NCBI RefSeq assembly: GCF_022605165.1
Contig: NC_063075.1
Coordinates: forward strand, 1,178,001 to 1,242,000
Origin: Purpureocillium takamizusanense
Lineage: Eukaryota; Ascomycota; Sordariomycetes; Hypocreales; Ophiocordycipitaceae
Direction: 5' to 3'
Length of the DNA: 64,000 nt
Shown here one piece after another: positions 23,703-36,100 of the stretch. The number at the start of each line of letters is the position of its first letter. Within the stretch, counting starts at the first letter, position 1. The position numbers were made by a program, and so were the translations under genes. Below the pieces are notes generated by a model that searched no databases, had not been told where the DNA came from, and saw nothing but the letters and a program-made list of their open reading frames with translations.

Positions 23703-25864
23703 GCAGTCCTCGTCGCCTGCAGGGAAGCTCCCCGCCTCGCGCCCTCGCCTCGGCCCCGGGTGGACGATACCTCACCTACTTGCCTTGTTAGTTAGGTACT
23801 GTAGTAGACCCGCTGGCACACGGCGATGTTGTGCCAGCGGCGGGGGCCCTTGGTGGCGTCGGCGTCGTCGCAATCTGCTCTTGTGCAGGCTTGCTTGCTT
23901 GCTTGCTCTGCCTGCTTACCCTCCCCCTCCCTCCCCCTGCCCAGTCCGTTGTGGTACTTATACGCCTCCCCGTTACCGAGCGGGCTTGCCCTGTTATGAC
24001 TTGCATTAGCACAAGGTACGTACGTAGGTAATATGGATGGAATGTGCCGGCATGGCATGCCATCTCTTCTTCACTCTCTGCGAGCGCCGCTACGCAACTT
24101 TGGTATGCGCCTGGCTAAGACATGGGCTGCTTCGAGAAGGTTTTGCTGCATCTGGACAACTTGAGACGCGCCCGCTGCTACTACTACCACTACTATACCA
24201 CTACGCCCACGGCAGCCAAGCCCGCCGCGTCTGGCCATGTTGCACGATGTGCATCTGCATTGCCATCAACAAGCTTGGGTCATGGAATTTTCGTCTATAC
24301 ATAGGACGCATCCCCACCGTGCTGTCCTTCAGGCGGACCCTCGTTTGCATAATGCGCCCGACGACTTGAACTCGATGGATCCTCCCTCGCCATCGCTACA
24401 TAGCACCAGGGCTAGAAATCACCAAACACCATATTAAAAGGCCGCAATACGTATATGTATACGCACGAAAGCGGCCGCAGCTGATGCGGCCAGGTACATG
24501 CAACGCAGGGAGACTACATGACTCCTGGACAGAGGCGAGCACGGGTCGCCTGCTTGGGTGCCAGGCCGCCGCCGAGCTTGCTCCTCACGTCTCCAGCTCC
24601 TCGCCATCGATGCCGCTTGTAACAAACAAGACGCCGGTGCTAGTCTGCAAAGGGACGTCCGACAGGTGAAGATGCATGCTGGGTTCCAGACGCCTCGCAT
24701 CAGCCTGCCCGCATCTCCATGTCTCTGGCGCGGTTTCACGGCCCCCCCCCCCCTTTTCTCCCCCCCGGCCATCTGCAACCTCCCCCACGACGACGGACTT
24801 GATGAGCGTTTCGAGATGCGCACGACGTCAAAGCTGTAAAAGCAGCAGGCCATTACGTTCCCGGCAAAGACCATCGCCTCGCGGCGTTTTTGAGACATGC
24901 ATCGGCGCGCTCATACCCTTGTCAGGCGGATGTGCACTACGATCCAAGAGCCATATATGCAACAACACCCTATGCATATACTGTACATACATACATGCCG
25001 TCTTCCTCCACCATCCTTGCCTTGCTTTCACCTCCACACACGTCCAGTCCCTGGGCTCTGGATCATGTACTCCGTAGATACAGTCCTGCAAATGCGGTGT
25101 GCATGTGGCTCGGAGGGGAGGGGCCGGCACCCCTCATCAGAGACAAGGCATGCGCATGTGCTTCTCTGTAACAGCGAGTGGACGATGCGCTGGCTGATCC
25201 TCGCGCTGCAGCCGGTAGTGTGGGCAGCATCAACGGCCGGCCGAGATTGGCGAAACGCACGAGGAACCCACTCCGCAGGACCGTCCGTCGCGAACCATTG
25301 ACACGACCCATGCACAGTACCGTACCGTATGTACGCATGCCTGCATTTCCCCGTAGGCAGCGTCTTCAACATCGTCCCCAACAAGGCCTCCAGACGACAT
25401 GTTCCTACGTACTAGTATTGCTGTACGTAGTAGTAGCATACTTAACTGGGGCCGGCCGGCTTGGCCCACGTTGGCCGCACCGGAGCAGGCCTGAGCGCTT
25501 GGCCAGAGCCCATCGACCTTCGCAAAGACCACCAGTAATGGGACTGATGAGTTGTCCTTCATGCAACTAAGTCGGCGGTGGCGGTGATGCTTCAGCTTGG
25601 CCCGCTTCGACCGTGCGCCCGACACCCGCCGCCTGGAGGCACCATCGACCCTCAAACGTATCGGTTGAAGGATCCACCTCCCCGTAAAAGCAGGAAGGGC
25701 GAGGAAAATGTTCTTTTTTGTTTTGTTTTGGTCTGACGCACGTGATGCGCGTGTGACCGGACCGTTTGTGCGACTGCGATTCGGCCATGCATGCTCTGAA
25801 GGCGTATGCGGTGCACGTTCAAGTGCACGCCGTTTGATTCCGGCACGGCATTGGCGTTGAATCT

Positions 25865-27591
25865 CTAGAAGCCGTGCTTGGAGGCAAAGTACTTCTGGCA
25901 GGATTCTGCCTTGTGCTGGGGAATGACAAAAACGGGATGCGTCGTACACACCCGATCCTCCTCGTCGAATATCTGCTCGCCCTTGACGTGTGGCGACACG
26001 GTCCAGACATCGCCATCCAGCATGGCCGCGTCCGCTCGAGCAGAAACAAAGGTCCATCTGTGCTGCGCAGAGCTCAGTCCCGAGAGCACGTAGCAAGTAT
26101 GGTACGCGTCCGAGTACCTTGAAGAGAGTGAAGGGTTAACGCGGGCGCACATACACGGGCACACGCAGCAGGGGGCAGAAGGGGGCGACTCACTTGCTGG
26201 GCTTGTCTCTCAGCCCACCACGTTTCGACAGGTCCTGGCCGCAGGAGAGAATGTACCGTATCAAACCATTCCTGCTAAACAGGCTGTCATCGGCCTGCAT
26301 TGGCGTGCAGTCTGCAGCCGGGGCCGCAGGACCTTCCAAGGCCGCCTCGATCAGGGGCCAGCACCCGCCAACCCAGTGGCTGTAGCAGCCGTCGACCAGC
26401 TTGTTGGTGCGACCGGAGAAGCCGCCCTCTGGTGCATACTGGCGAGCAGACAGCCAAGACACGAGTCGAGGGACATCAAGATACCTGCGGGGTTTCGCCA
26501 ACGGTCAGCACGGGGTGAGGGTTGTCGTCCGCGCCGTAGCACTGGGGGGCGTGCGCACGCGTGTGTGTACGTGTGGGAGTACATGATGGCTTGAGCGACC
26601 AACTTACTTCGGAATGCTTCTGTGGGGGGAGTCGAGGATGGAGAGGCATCCCAACGCGCAGAAGGCGTATGCGCCATGTGCCTCGACACCCGGCTTTGCC
26701 GACACGCCTCCCTCGTACGTCTGGCCTAGACAAATCAAGAGTCAGCAGAGGATGCGCTGACGAAAACGCGGCGGCGGCACTCACATCGCCGTACCCATTC
26801 CGCGAGGCCGCTGAAGAGGCTCGTATGGCCGGAGGCACGGGCAGGAGAGTCGGGTGACAGCTCGAGAGGGATGTTGAGCAGCGAGATGAGAACAGCTGCG
26901 CAATAGGCTCCTCTACACACAAATTCCATCAGTGGCCCGGCCGGTGGTACAACATTCTGGCGTCTGCTATGAGGGGGTTGAGCTAGGCCTACCTCACGTC
27001 TTCCTCGCCACCCACGGCCATCTGGAAGCCGCCGTCGGGCTGCTTCAACGAGCACAACCACTTCCACATGCCCCGCCTGTCAATGACGTCGTAGGCATCT
27101 TCCCCTCCAACCAAGGCCAGCGACAGGACCGTCGCGTAGGTGGTGGCGAGATGCGACGTCTGGCCGAACCCACCCGCGAACCCGCCCGCCTCGTTCTGCA
27201 TGGGGCGGACCGTCTCGATGAGTCTCGTGCGATAGGGGGCCACATCCTCACCGAGAAGTGACATGCCCGCGAGGCACCAGTAGAAGATCCAGGGCCGGCT
27301 GGGGTCAGCAGCTTTGAACATGGCCGGCAACAGGCCGAGCTGCTTGTGCAAAAACTTGACGTGGCGGTCGCGGTAGAGGTGCGGGACGCCATGGGCGTTG
27401 TGCTTCTCATGCCCCTCCTCTTGCGCGGCCAGAAAAGGCAGGCATTCCTCGATGGTCTCGTCCTGCAGCAACGAGCTCTCTGTCTGGAGCGCGTCGCGGA
27501 TCGGAGGGTTGCTGGTGAAGAGGGGCGGGATGCTCACACCCTCCTGGTGGTGGGAAGTTTGCATAGCCGGTTCTGCCGCCGTGGCCGCCAT
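25865..27591 (-). CDS. RAM1: Protein farnesyltransferase beta subunit
   Basis: Catalytic beta subunit of the cytosolic CaaX farnesyltransferase, which transfers farnesyl to Ras, a-factor-like pheromone and similar proteins with the shared alpha subunit Ram2. It has 462 residues in five exons: 27591-26993, 26912-26785, 26725-26608, 26484-26194 and 26117-25865; introns are 80, 59, 123 and 76 nt, all GT-AG. The prenyltransferase alpha/alpha-barrel repeats are clear (GGFAGGFGQTSHLATTYATV, GGFQMAVGGEEDVRGAYCA, TYEGGVSAKPGVEAHGAYAF, GGFSGRTNKLVDGCYSHWVG). The zinc ligands are D313, C315 (VDGCYSHW) and H385 (YHTCYVL). The DVRGAYCA and CQTYEGG junctions appear only after splicing, which supports the model. 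The length fits the family. The downstream ATG in TAAEPAMQ is an alternative start. Confidence 0.96.
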
Positions 27592-30500
27592 GGTAACGCG
27601 ACTCCTGATTCTGCTGCCTGAGGTGTTTTCTTTGCGACTCTCGAGCAGACGAGAAGAGTGAGAGAGCTGTTGACGGTGCAAGAAGACGACTCGGGGCTTG
27701 CTGCGACTTGGTCTTGTTGCTCGGGGTCTCATGACGTAGCAGCGGCAAAACAGCACATGCCTGCTATTAAAGAGAACACCCAAGACCAGATATTCACCCC
27801 ACCTCGTTTGCTATTGTCTATTGCGACATTGTCGGCTAACGGTGCAACGTTAGGAGTAGAGCCTCGTGGATTCTTCAGCAGGGAACAATAGAGAGGCAGG
27901 CGCCATCGTGCGCCCAATGTGGTTGAAGCCGGAGTATCGTCGGGTATATACTTCGTACTTCCTTGATCCCCCGCGCGCCCCAACCGACCGTGCCGGAGCG
28001 AGCGCCCACCAACACCAACAACGTGCCAACAAACCGGAATAAGGCACCCCGATGAAGGGAACAATGACAATGGTGAGAATGCCCGCAACAGGCGGAACTG
28101 GACGTGGCCGTGGAGGGTAGATACACTTCACATTATTCTGGGGTTTTGTGTTTTTCTATGAGGATTGTGTTGTGTCTACTGGTTGCGGATGCGATCCTCG
28201 TCTGCATCGTCAACATGAAATGGGCAGCGCGTGCCGCATTCACGGCACGGACCGTCCATTGTCGACAGGCCGCCACTGCTTATCATCAGGCGCCTCCGTA
28301 GATAATGGCACAGTTCCTTTCTGGGCTTGACGCTATCCAGTTGTTTGCTCCAAATAAAGAAGTGCCAATCAGAGCAGACTGCACAGTCCTCCCTCGAGAA
28401 ACCAACCCAGCTTCCCCTCTTGTGTCTATTCTCATATGTTCTATTCACGCACGGGCTCCATTCACGATGCCGTCCTCCTGAAATGTGATCGAGCTGTAAG
28501 AGAACGATGCTGAGGGCTTTTGTTAGCAGTGGTCTGAGTAATGATTGATTGTACGGGCTAGAGACACCCTGCTTGCAGGAGAGAGTGACCATATGGCCTC
28601 GAGTGCCCGAGATGAGAACTAACGCATTTTCATCAAACATCGCCTCGGGAGAGCTTTATTAAACCCGTGGGCCGTTATGCTAATTGCCTTGAGGACGCTA
28701 CCGCATGACTTTGTATTATTCAAGATGGCATTGTTGACGTCGCAGGAAACGACTCCGAGCCACTCACCCTATAGGCATCTATCTGCACAAAAGGTACGAA
28801 GTAATATGCATCGCATCCCTCGATGACGCTGGCCCCAGTGACTTTTTCACAGCGATCTATTGTGTATTCTTGTCTCTTCTTTTTACCCTACCGTATTACC
28901 AATTCAAACTGATTGACGAGGCTGGGTTTGCTTCTGCTCCGCGCCTGTCTTCGAACCGCCTGAAATTGCAATCATCATCAGGCCACGGATGCCTTCCATT
29001 GTTGTACGTCATTCTACGCCGCGCGGCAACCTCGATCATTCCATTGAGCGAATTATTAGCCATCGTGATGTTCCTCAGCTTATCTTGCAGAGCAATCTGC
29101 TGTTTCATCTTGATGGCTGGTCAGCACATGACGCCGAAAGCCTGGGGAGGGGCAACAGCTCATTATCCTTGGCGAAACGCTCTTCGCATCCCACAGGTTC
29201 ATGCTAATGGTCCGGGGCATGGCATCGCACGCACGCAGCTATTGGTTACTTGATAAGCATGCACGGAGATGACGATTCCGCGGGGTGCTCGTCGAGCGAT
29301 GCCAGCTTCATGTTCCCATCTAGGCTTCGACCATGCAGCTGCTGGGCTGTCGGTGGCGAGAGAAGGCGCCGAGTCCGACCCGATGCGACAAGGCTCCAGG
29401 GAATATGTACAACGTACGAGGTACGTACGAGTGACGACGCACTCAAAAGCCTGGTGCCTCGTTCACCTTGTTGAACGCCCCGGCACAAGACTCACGGTAC
29501 GCATAGCCCAGACATTGAGCCTTGCACTTACGCAGTCGCTGGGCCATTGTTCCCCCAATACAAGTGCATTTAGGTAGATGGGCCGGCGCACAAGTTGAAG
29601 TCTTGCCTCGGCACTCGGGTAGCGGTTTTGGGATTGAGAAACAACGGAGGTTGAGCTGAGTGCCCGAAGGAATTCAGTTTCGACCTCGTGACACCATGTC
29701 TCGTTGATGTCGCGGAGTAGCGAGCCCTAGTCCCTCCGCCACGACGGACCAACACCGCCGACGGCAGCTAGGTTGGTTTTCCGTGATTCATTTATCGCCA
29801 ATGCCACGGGGCTGGAAAGTAATGCATAGTAAGTGCAGTAGAGCCTTTATGCTGATGAGCCCAACTTATATCGAGGCAAAGAAGCTCTCGAACGTGGCTG
29901 GTTCGATGGTGTAGGGTAATTTGATCTGGGCCTGCAGGAGGAGACAACACAAAGCAGACACACAAGACACCGACACACAAGACATGATCCAGGTCCGGTG
30001 GGCACGATGGCGCTCGTGGGAGACCAGACAAGCGCTGCGACGTTGTGCCCCACGACATGACGCAACATCGTATTTTGCCGAAGCACACAGCATCGTTCAT
30101 GGGAAACCGTCGAGCAGCGCCGGGAGTTCGGCCGGACCGGGCACCCCTCGATTCAAGGCTCGGGGTCCCTGGGCTACGTCGTAGATGGACAGGTGCGTGT
30201 GTGCGTTCCCAAGCAGCACGCACCTGCGCGATCTTGTTGTCTCAGACGAGGTGGGAGCCCGCGTGGAGCGCTGCTGAGCACAGGGCCAAACTGGGCCTGT
30301 CTCAAGGGCCGAAAGCTAGTTGCGACGATTCCTTTTGACCCCGGCTCACGTGTCTACTGATTGTCACGTTCGCGGAGCGACTGTCGTTTCTCTGCGATGT
30401 GAGCAGCCGGGGGCTGGTCGGCGAACCACCCCCGGTTGGGGGCTGAAGCCGGGGCCAGTGCGCGGTGAGGTCAGCCTGTTGAGAAGCCCCCCCCGCCAAA

Positions 30501-33500
30501 GCCAGCTGCGAGCAGCCGACTTGCCGGAACGAGGATGGAGATTTTGCCAGTAGAGTCCCAGAGTCCGTATCCAGTTCCGCGCCAATTCCGTCGTGACGGG
30601 CTCGCCGCAGGGGCCCAGGAGCGGCATTGTGTGCTGTGTGTCTCCCCCACGGCGCAGGCGAGAGGCCATCATGACGCAGAGCGAGTCAACCAAGCCCAGA
30701 TACGACCATGGAATCGGACAAACTGGTGCGCTGGCAGTCCGGGATGTGGCCTGTCTGTGAAGCACGCCCTCGTTGGTGCATCGGCCGGCAAATGGTGGTG
30801 ACCCGGCGTCGACCACTCGGAGCGCAGTCGAATGCAAGGGGGGGATAGCTGGTGGTCAGGCGGACCAGGTGACTGGACGTTGAGGCGTTGAGAGGCGCTC
30901 CGAGGAAAACGGCGCGTGAGACGCCCCCCGGCGCCGCCGCCGCCAGCCAGCCAGCGTGGCGGCGGCTGCAAGTGCTGTACTGTCTGTACTGTAGCACTTG
31001 GTCGGTCCCGACCTTGACATGGCATCCGTCCGTTCTTCTGCAGCCCTGCCGAGGCAGCCAGCCGGCCGGATGAGGCCCTGGTGCTCCGCAAAGTACGAGT
31101 GCTCAATGAGCGGCGGCGTGCTGTGGGCGGCAAGAGGCCGATGCCCGCGGCGGAAGGAAGCCAGCTCGGAACGGCTGCATTTCATGTAGGTACGCGTCGG
31201 CGGGCGGGCGGGCGGCAGCGGGGTGGGAGACCAACATGTCGTGTTCAGCCTCTTTCTTTTTTTTGCTGCTCGGCTGGCTGGCTCGTGGGCGCGGGGTGGG
31301 CGATGATGAATATGGAGGGCAAGGGGGGCGGGGGGGGGCAATCAATCATAGTGTGCGCGATAGGTGGACGGGCGGATGAGCCAGTCAGCCAGTGGTGGTG
31401 CAAGGTACTGTAGCAGATGGCAGGGCAGGGCAGCAGGCCCAGGCAGGGTCCTTGCGGGTTCTGTATCGCAGCAGCCAGCAGATGACCAGAGAGAGTTGTG
31501 CCGCGCGTGCGTGTGTGTCTGCTGGCTGGGCTTCATCATGTCGTGACACAGTGCGGGGCCGGGAGCTTGGGGCACGGCGAGGCACCGGCGGATGGCGGGT
31601 GGCTTTGCGGCTGGGCCCGGAACCTTGATTCCTTCCTCGCTGGCGTTCCAGCCGGTGTTACGGCGGCGGCGGCGGCGGCGGAGGACGGGTTGCAGCTGGA
31701 GGCGCACCCACGGCATTTGCACGTACATACGGTAGTACGTTGGGAGTTTGCCTGTACATACGAGTGCCCAGACCACCATGGATGATGGCTTTTGAATGCC
31801 CACAATGGTTTGAGGCGCTGCTCGTCATCGTGCGTAGCCGCCCGCCACTCATTACCTTATGCCGCCCGCTGTCTGCACTTGCGTCCGCGTTCCTCGTCAT
31901 CGAAGCGCACACGCACATGCCGCCTGGCGGAGCCCGGCCCTTGCCATCGTCGAGGACCAGGACTGCAGCAGATTGCCGATATTGCGGCGGCACCAAGTTA
32001 GGACCAGATATAATTGGTGTCTTCTGCTGGGGCTGGGCCGGGCACGGATCTAGATGCGCGTGGAAGGGTCCGTGGGCGCGCTCCCCGCCAATCTAGCACA
32101 CAGCACACAGATAGATCCGCCCCCGTTGGCTTTGGCCCTGCTTGGCGAGCGATTTGCCTTGGGGGGTGGCTGCGAGGACGACAAGAGTGAGCGGCAGGCA
32201 AGGCCAAATCTGATCTGACATCCGCGATGCCAAGGATCGACGTCCGGTTGCTCGACCAGTACTACCTATTTCGAACCTACTAATGTACTTCGTGCGTGCG
32301 GCGCTGGCCGGAGCAGCTCTCTCATGAATGGACCGAGTACGGTCTTGTGTCGTCGATGAGCATTAGGCACCATGAGAATGCTAACTGCCTGAGCTACTTG
32401 AGGTCTCTCTGCGCAGACTCAACCCGGCCGGGCCCAAGCTCAGTCCCCCACGATCCGGATCCCCGCATGCCTTTCACACATGCCATCGGGGAACCTATCG
32501 TTGCTCGTTCATGTGCGTGACGCCTCGTCGGCCTGTAGGGCAGCCATGCAGGCGATGCGAGCAAGGCTCGATCATGTGTATGTCGTGCACAACACAGCGC
32601 AGCCGCTTCACATGGCACCGCACCGCGCCGCACCGTACCGCGCCGAGGGAGAAGCCACGAGAAAAGGCACTACCGCGACAGCAGCCAGGCGGCAAAAGCA
32701 ACGTTGTTGAAGGCGACAAGAGAGAAAGAGTGTCTGAGCGAACCGCCCCGCGGCAGTCGAATGGAAATTGAGTGGGTATTTCCGCCGCCCAAAACGGCTG
32801 GGCCGAGATACGGCGACATGGTTGGTCGTTCTTGAGCGCACACAGACAGACAGACAGACAGACCAGCCCGACCAGCAAGGCGCTCGCTCGCTCACACACA
32901 CAAGCCGACGTGCTAGAGGAAAAATGGCGAGGACGACGAGAAGGAGATGACCGGGATGATGATCGTGCGGGCGGGCATGTCTGCACTGTGCGCCCGTCGT
33001 GGCAGTGGACGCCCAGGTCACCACCATCCTCTGCATCCCAGCCCAGGCCCGCCTCCACGGCCCGCCGACAGACCACTGATTGGGCGGACTAGCCCCCCAA
33101 GACTCCTCCGCCCACAGCGCACTTTGGCCCGCTGGATCGCCCGGCCTAGGCTCCACAGGTGTGCAGATACTCAGGCGCTTTGGCGGGCCGCCATTGGCTG
33201 CCGATCCCGGGCTTGGGGCTGGGCGACCGCTCACCGCTTCTTCCTTCAACCCCCTCACTCGGGCCCGTCCGCGGGCTCTCTCCATCGCCATCCATTCCAT
33301 CCTGCAGCCCACACGAGCTTCGCCGTCGTCAGGTCCCTACTGCTGCGGCGCCACGGGCTGTTCTGCTGCTGGCCGGCCCTGCGAAAACCGCGTCCGCCCC
33401 GTTCGTGCCCCCGTCTTCCTCGTTTCCTACTTCGTGCATCTCCTGTCCACTTTCTGCGTCGGCCCTGCAACGAAAGAGCGGTGTCACTTGATACAATATC

Positions 33501-33566
33501 GCCAGATCTCGCATTCGACAGCCACTCGCCTCCTCTCCCCTTGGTCCCTTCCGCTGTTCCCCAAGC
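27592..33566. other. 6.0 kb gap with an AT-richer island
   Basis: No confident gene. Bases 28100-29300 are visibly AT-richer than their surroundings and carry two minus-strand frames, 28640-28176 (154 codons) and 29108-28896 (70 codons), the second with protein-like composition; these may be remnants of a mobile element or lost gene. GTAC palindromes occur at 27949-27958, 28794-28803 and 29414-29431. A (CGG)7 tract is at 31661-31682 and CAGA repeats near 32840-32862. The right end, rich in CTC/TCC, should be the leader of the Zn2Cys6 gene. Confidence 0.5.
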
Positions 33567-36100
33567 ATGAGCTTCGACTTTGGCAGTGCAAATGGCGGAA
33601 ACGATGCCTTGCTAGACCTCACCTTCAACCAGCACCATCGCGACCGCACGGCCGCCTTCGCTTACACGCCTAGCTCCACGTCCCAGGCCGCCGCCACAAC
33701 CGCTATCATGGCCAGCTCAAGAACTTGGCCTATACCCCTCGAAATGGCGACGACAACCACGAGCCCGCAGGCCAGCTCCCCCGTCGACCGCAAGGGGACG
33801 TCGCCGCTATCCAGCTCGTCGAGCCCTCACAGCCAGCATTCGCCGTTGCATCATCCCCCGCACTTCCAGCCGGCGACCAACCCCCTTACCGATTGGGCTC
33901 TCCAACAGCAGCAGCAGCAGCATCAACAGCAACAGCAACAACAACAACAGCATCAGCAACAGCAGCTGTCGGCTCCGGACCTGGCGCAATTCCTCCACGA
34001 GTCGACGTTGATGAACTTCAACGCCTTCCCGCCCAACTTCCCGCCCAACCCTCTCGACTATCTGCCCCCCTCCACGCAGGCTGCGCTTCAGGCTAACCTC
34101 TTGGAGTCCACCTTTGGCACCATGCCCTCGATGGAGGAAACGGCCCAGGCAATGCATTGGGGCAATGCCGGCATGGACAATTGGCAGGAGTTGCAGAACA
34201 CGCTGCAGATGGACGGTCTTCCCCGGCTCGGCAGCGTCGGAAGCAACTCGCCCACCGGGACGTACCTGGAGGTACTCTCGCTGCCCTCGTCGTCCGGAGA
34301 TGGATGGGCCATGGTGGACTGGGGTCATCACCACAATCTCGATCAGTTCCAGCAGGCTCAGAACGCAGCCATCTTCAATCCGTCTCAGACACTCCACCTG
34401 CGTACCAACTCGGACTCGTCTGACGGCGCCAACTCGCTCGAATTCGGCAGTTTTGAGGAGATCCCCCCGTTCCCCTATTCCCCTTTCTCCCCAGATTCGG
34501 ACGGCTACCAGGACAGTCACAGCCACCGGAACTGCTTCTCTAGTGACGGCCACAACCACTCCCATGACAACGTGAGCCCGGCTGCCGCCGTCGCTCCCGT
34601 GCCCATCAAGGTCGAGTCCGTAGCCGCCAGCCGCCACAGCCCTGGTAGCGGCGCTGGCTCTACGTCGCCGCCCTCGTCATCGGCGCGGCGCAACTCCGGA
34701 CCCCGTAAGAGCCCCATCACCAAGACAACCAAGACTATTGTGCGCCGCACCTCCAACGGCAAGAAGGATGGCACCGTGGAGAAGAAGGTTGGCCGGAGAA
34801 AGGGACCTCTCTTGCCCGAGCAGCGCAAGCAGGCCAGTGAAATCAGGAAGCTCCGGGCTTGTTTACGATGCAAGTTCCTCAAGAAGACGTGCGACAAGGG
34901 TGAGCCTTGCGCCGGCTGCCAGCCGTCTCACGCCCGCCTTTGGCAGGTTCCGTGCACTCGCATTGACATCAAAGACATTGGCTACTTCATGAAGGACTGG
35001 AAAGCCGACTACGAGAGGCACATGGACCTGGGTGTCTCTGTTTACAACGTCAAGGGCTTCTCCCAAAAGGAAACCCTCATGTGGATCACGCATGGCTATG
35101 GGTTCGCCCTGCCAGTCATGGTCCGCGAGGTATACGTTGCCGATGAAGGCTGCTTCTCCGTCGAATGGGTCGAATCGACCCAGCCTGACCAGGATCCCAT
35201 CGATTTTGAGACCCGTACCGAGAAGCTTGATGTCGGAGCCGAGGGCGTCCGCATCGATGCTCTTGCCGAGTATCTCGACAAGCATATCGATGGACCTTTC
35301 GAGGACTTCATCGACGACCATTTCGAAGGCACTCCGTTCATCACTGAGATCCTCAAGACCGCTCACCGCTTCTACGTGAAGGAGGGCATGACCGTCATCA
35401 AGAAGGCCCTCAAGCTCGTACTGGCGTACAACCTGACTATGCACATCACCATGGTGGAAAACCAAGGGTCCGAGGTCAGCCTCGACGGTCAGATTGACGA
35501 CGAAGACTCCAAGTTCTATGGCCGCACAGTCGCGCCCGTCATGATCAACTTTCAGATCAAGTGTGCGCTCGCCGATATGTGGCGTGAGCTGCAAAAGGAC
35601 ATCCTGGAGGAGCTCTCTACGTTGTACTCGGGCGTGTACAGCGGCGAGAAGATGAAGAACTGGCCCACGATTTTCATGCTCGCGTCCATCCTGCTCGCGG
35701 TCTGGGAGGAGATGCAGTTTGATTGCCACTACCGCGTGCCCGACCCGGCAGCGGTGAACAAGTTCTGTAACGACATGGAAACGACCCCCGTTGGAGTTAT
35801 TGTGGGTCTCTTCCATGCCATCTCGCAAAAGCTGCCCGCCTTCACCGACTGGGACACCCGCCAGCATGGACACCTGTTGCACAACAACACTTCGGTATGC
35901 GAGGCTATGACTGAGGTTCGGCAACATGTCATCAAGCATGGTGAGTGGCGCATTTTGTTTTCACTGGTCTTTGAAGGCTCAGCTAACCGTGACATGCAGA
36001 GGCGTACCTGCGAACCCGCAAGGAGAGCAAGTTTGACCGTTACGACTTTGACTCACTGTCGAACAAGTTCCTGTCAAAGCTTGTCATCCGCGCCAACTGA
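33567..36100 (+). CDS. Zn2Cys6 transcription factor
   Basis: Nuclear DNA-binding regulator of 824 residues. Exons are 33567-35940 and 36000-36100, with a 59-nt intron (GTGAGT...GCTAAC...CAG). Residues 1 to about 410 are low-complexity, with a Gln/His tract (about 113-134). A basic stretch (about 380-425) precedes a cysteine cluster C432, C435, C442, C448, C451, C463: CX2CX6CX5CX2CX11C. The last spacing is longer than the usual 6-8, so this is a variant cluster. Residues 470-824 form a long conserved-looking region (GYFMKDWKADYERHMDLG, GMTVIKKALKLVLAYN) that ends LVIRAN. I do not recognise a characterised orthologue, and its targets cannot be read from context. Exon 2 supplies the last 33 residues. 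Confidence 0.88.

Larger units (their letters stand above)
19086..25864. other. 6.8 kb gap without a recognisable gene
   Basis: The right side of this gap is the 3' flank of the farnesyltransferase gene; the left side is upstream of the dsRBD-like gene. Bases 19300-19720 are purine-rich on the plus strand, hence pyrimidine-rich in the sense of the dsRBD-like gene, as in a fungal promoter or leader. Repeats present: (TG)n near 19184-19204, a GAGCCA array near 19684-19715, (GCTT)n at three places, CATGG/CCATG arrays at 22384-22406 and 22656-22676, and GGCCA units up to 22700. No frame here looks coding. Confidence 0.55.
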
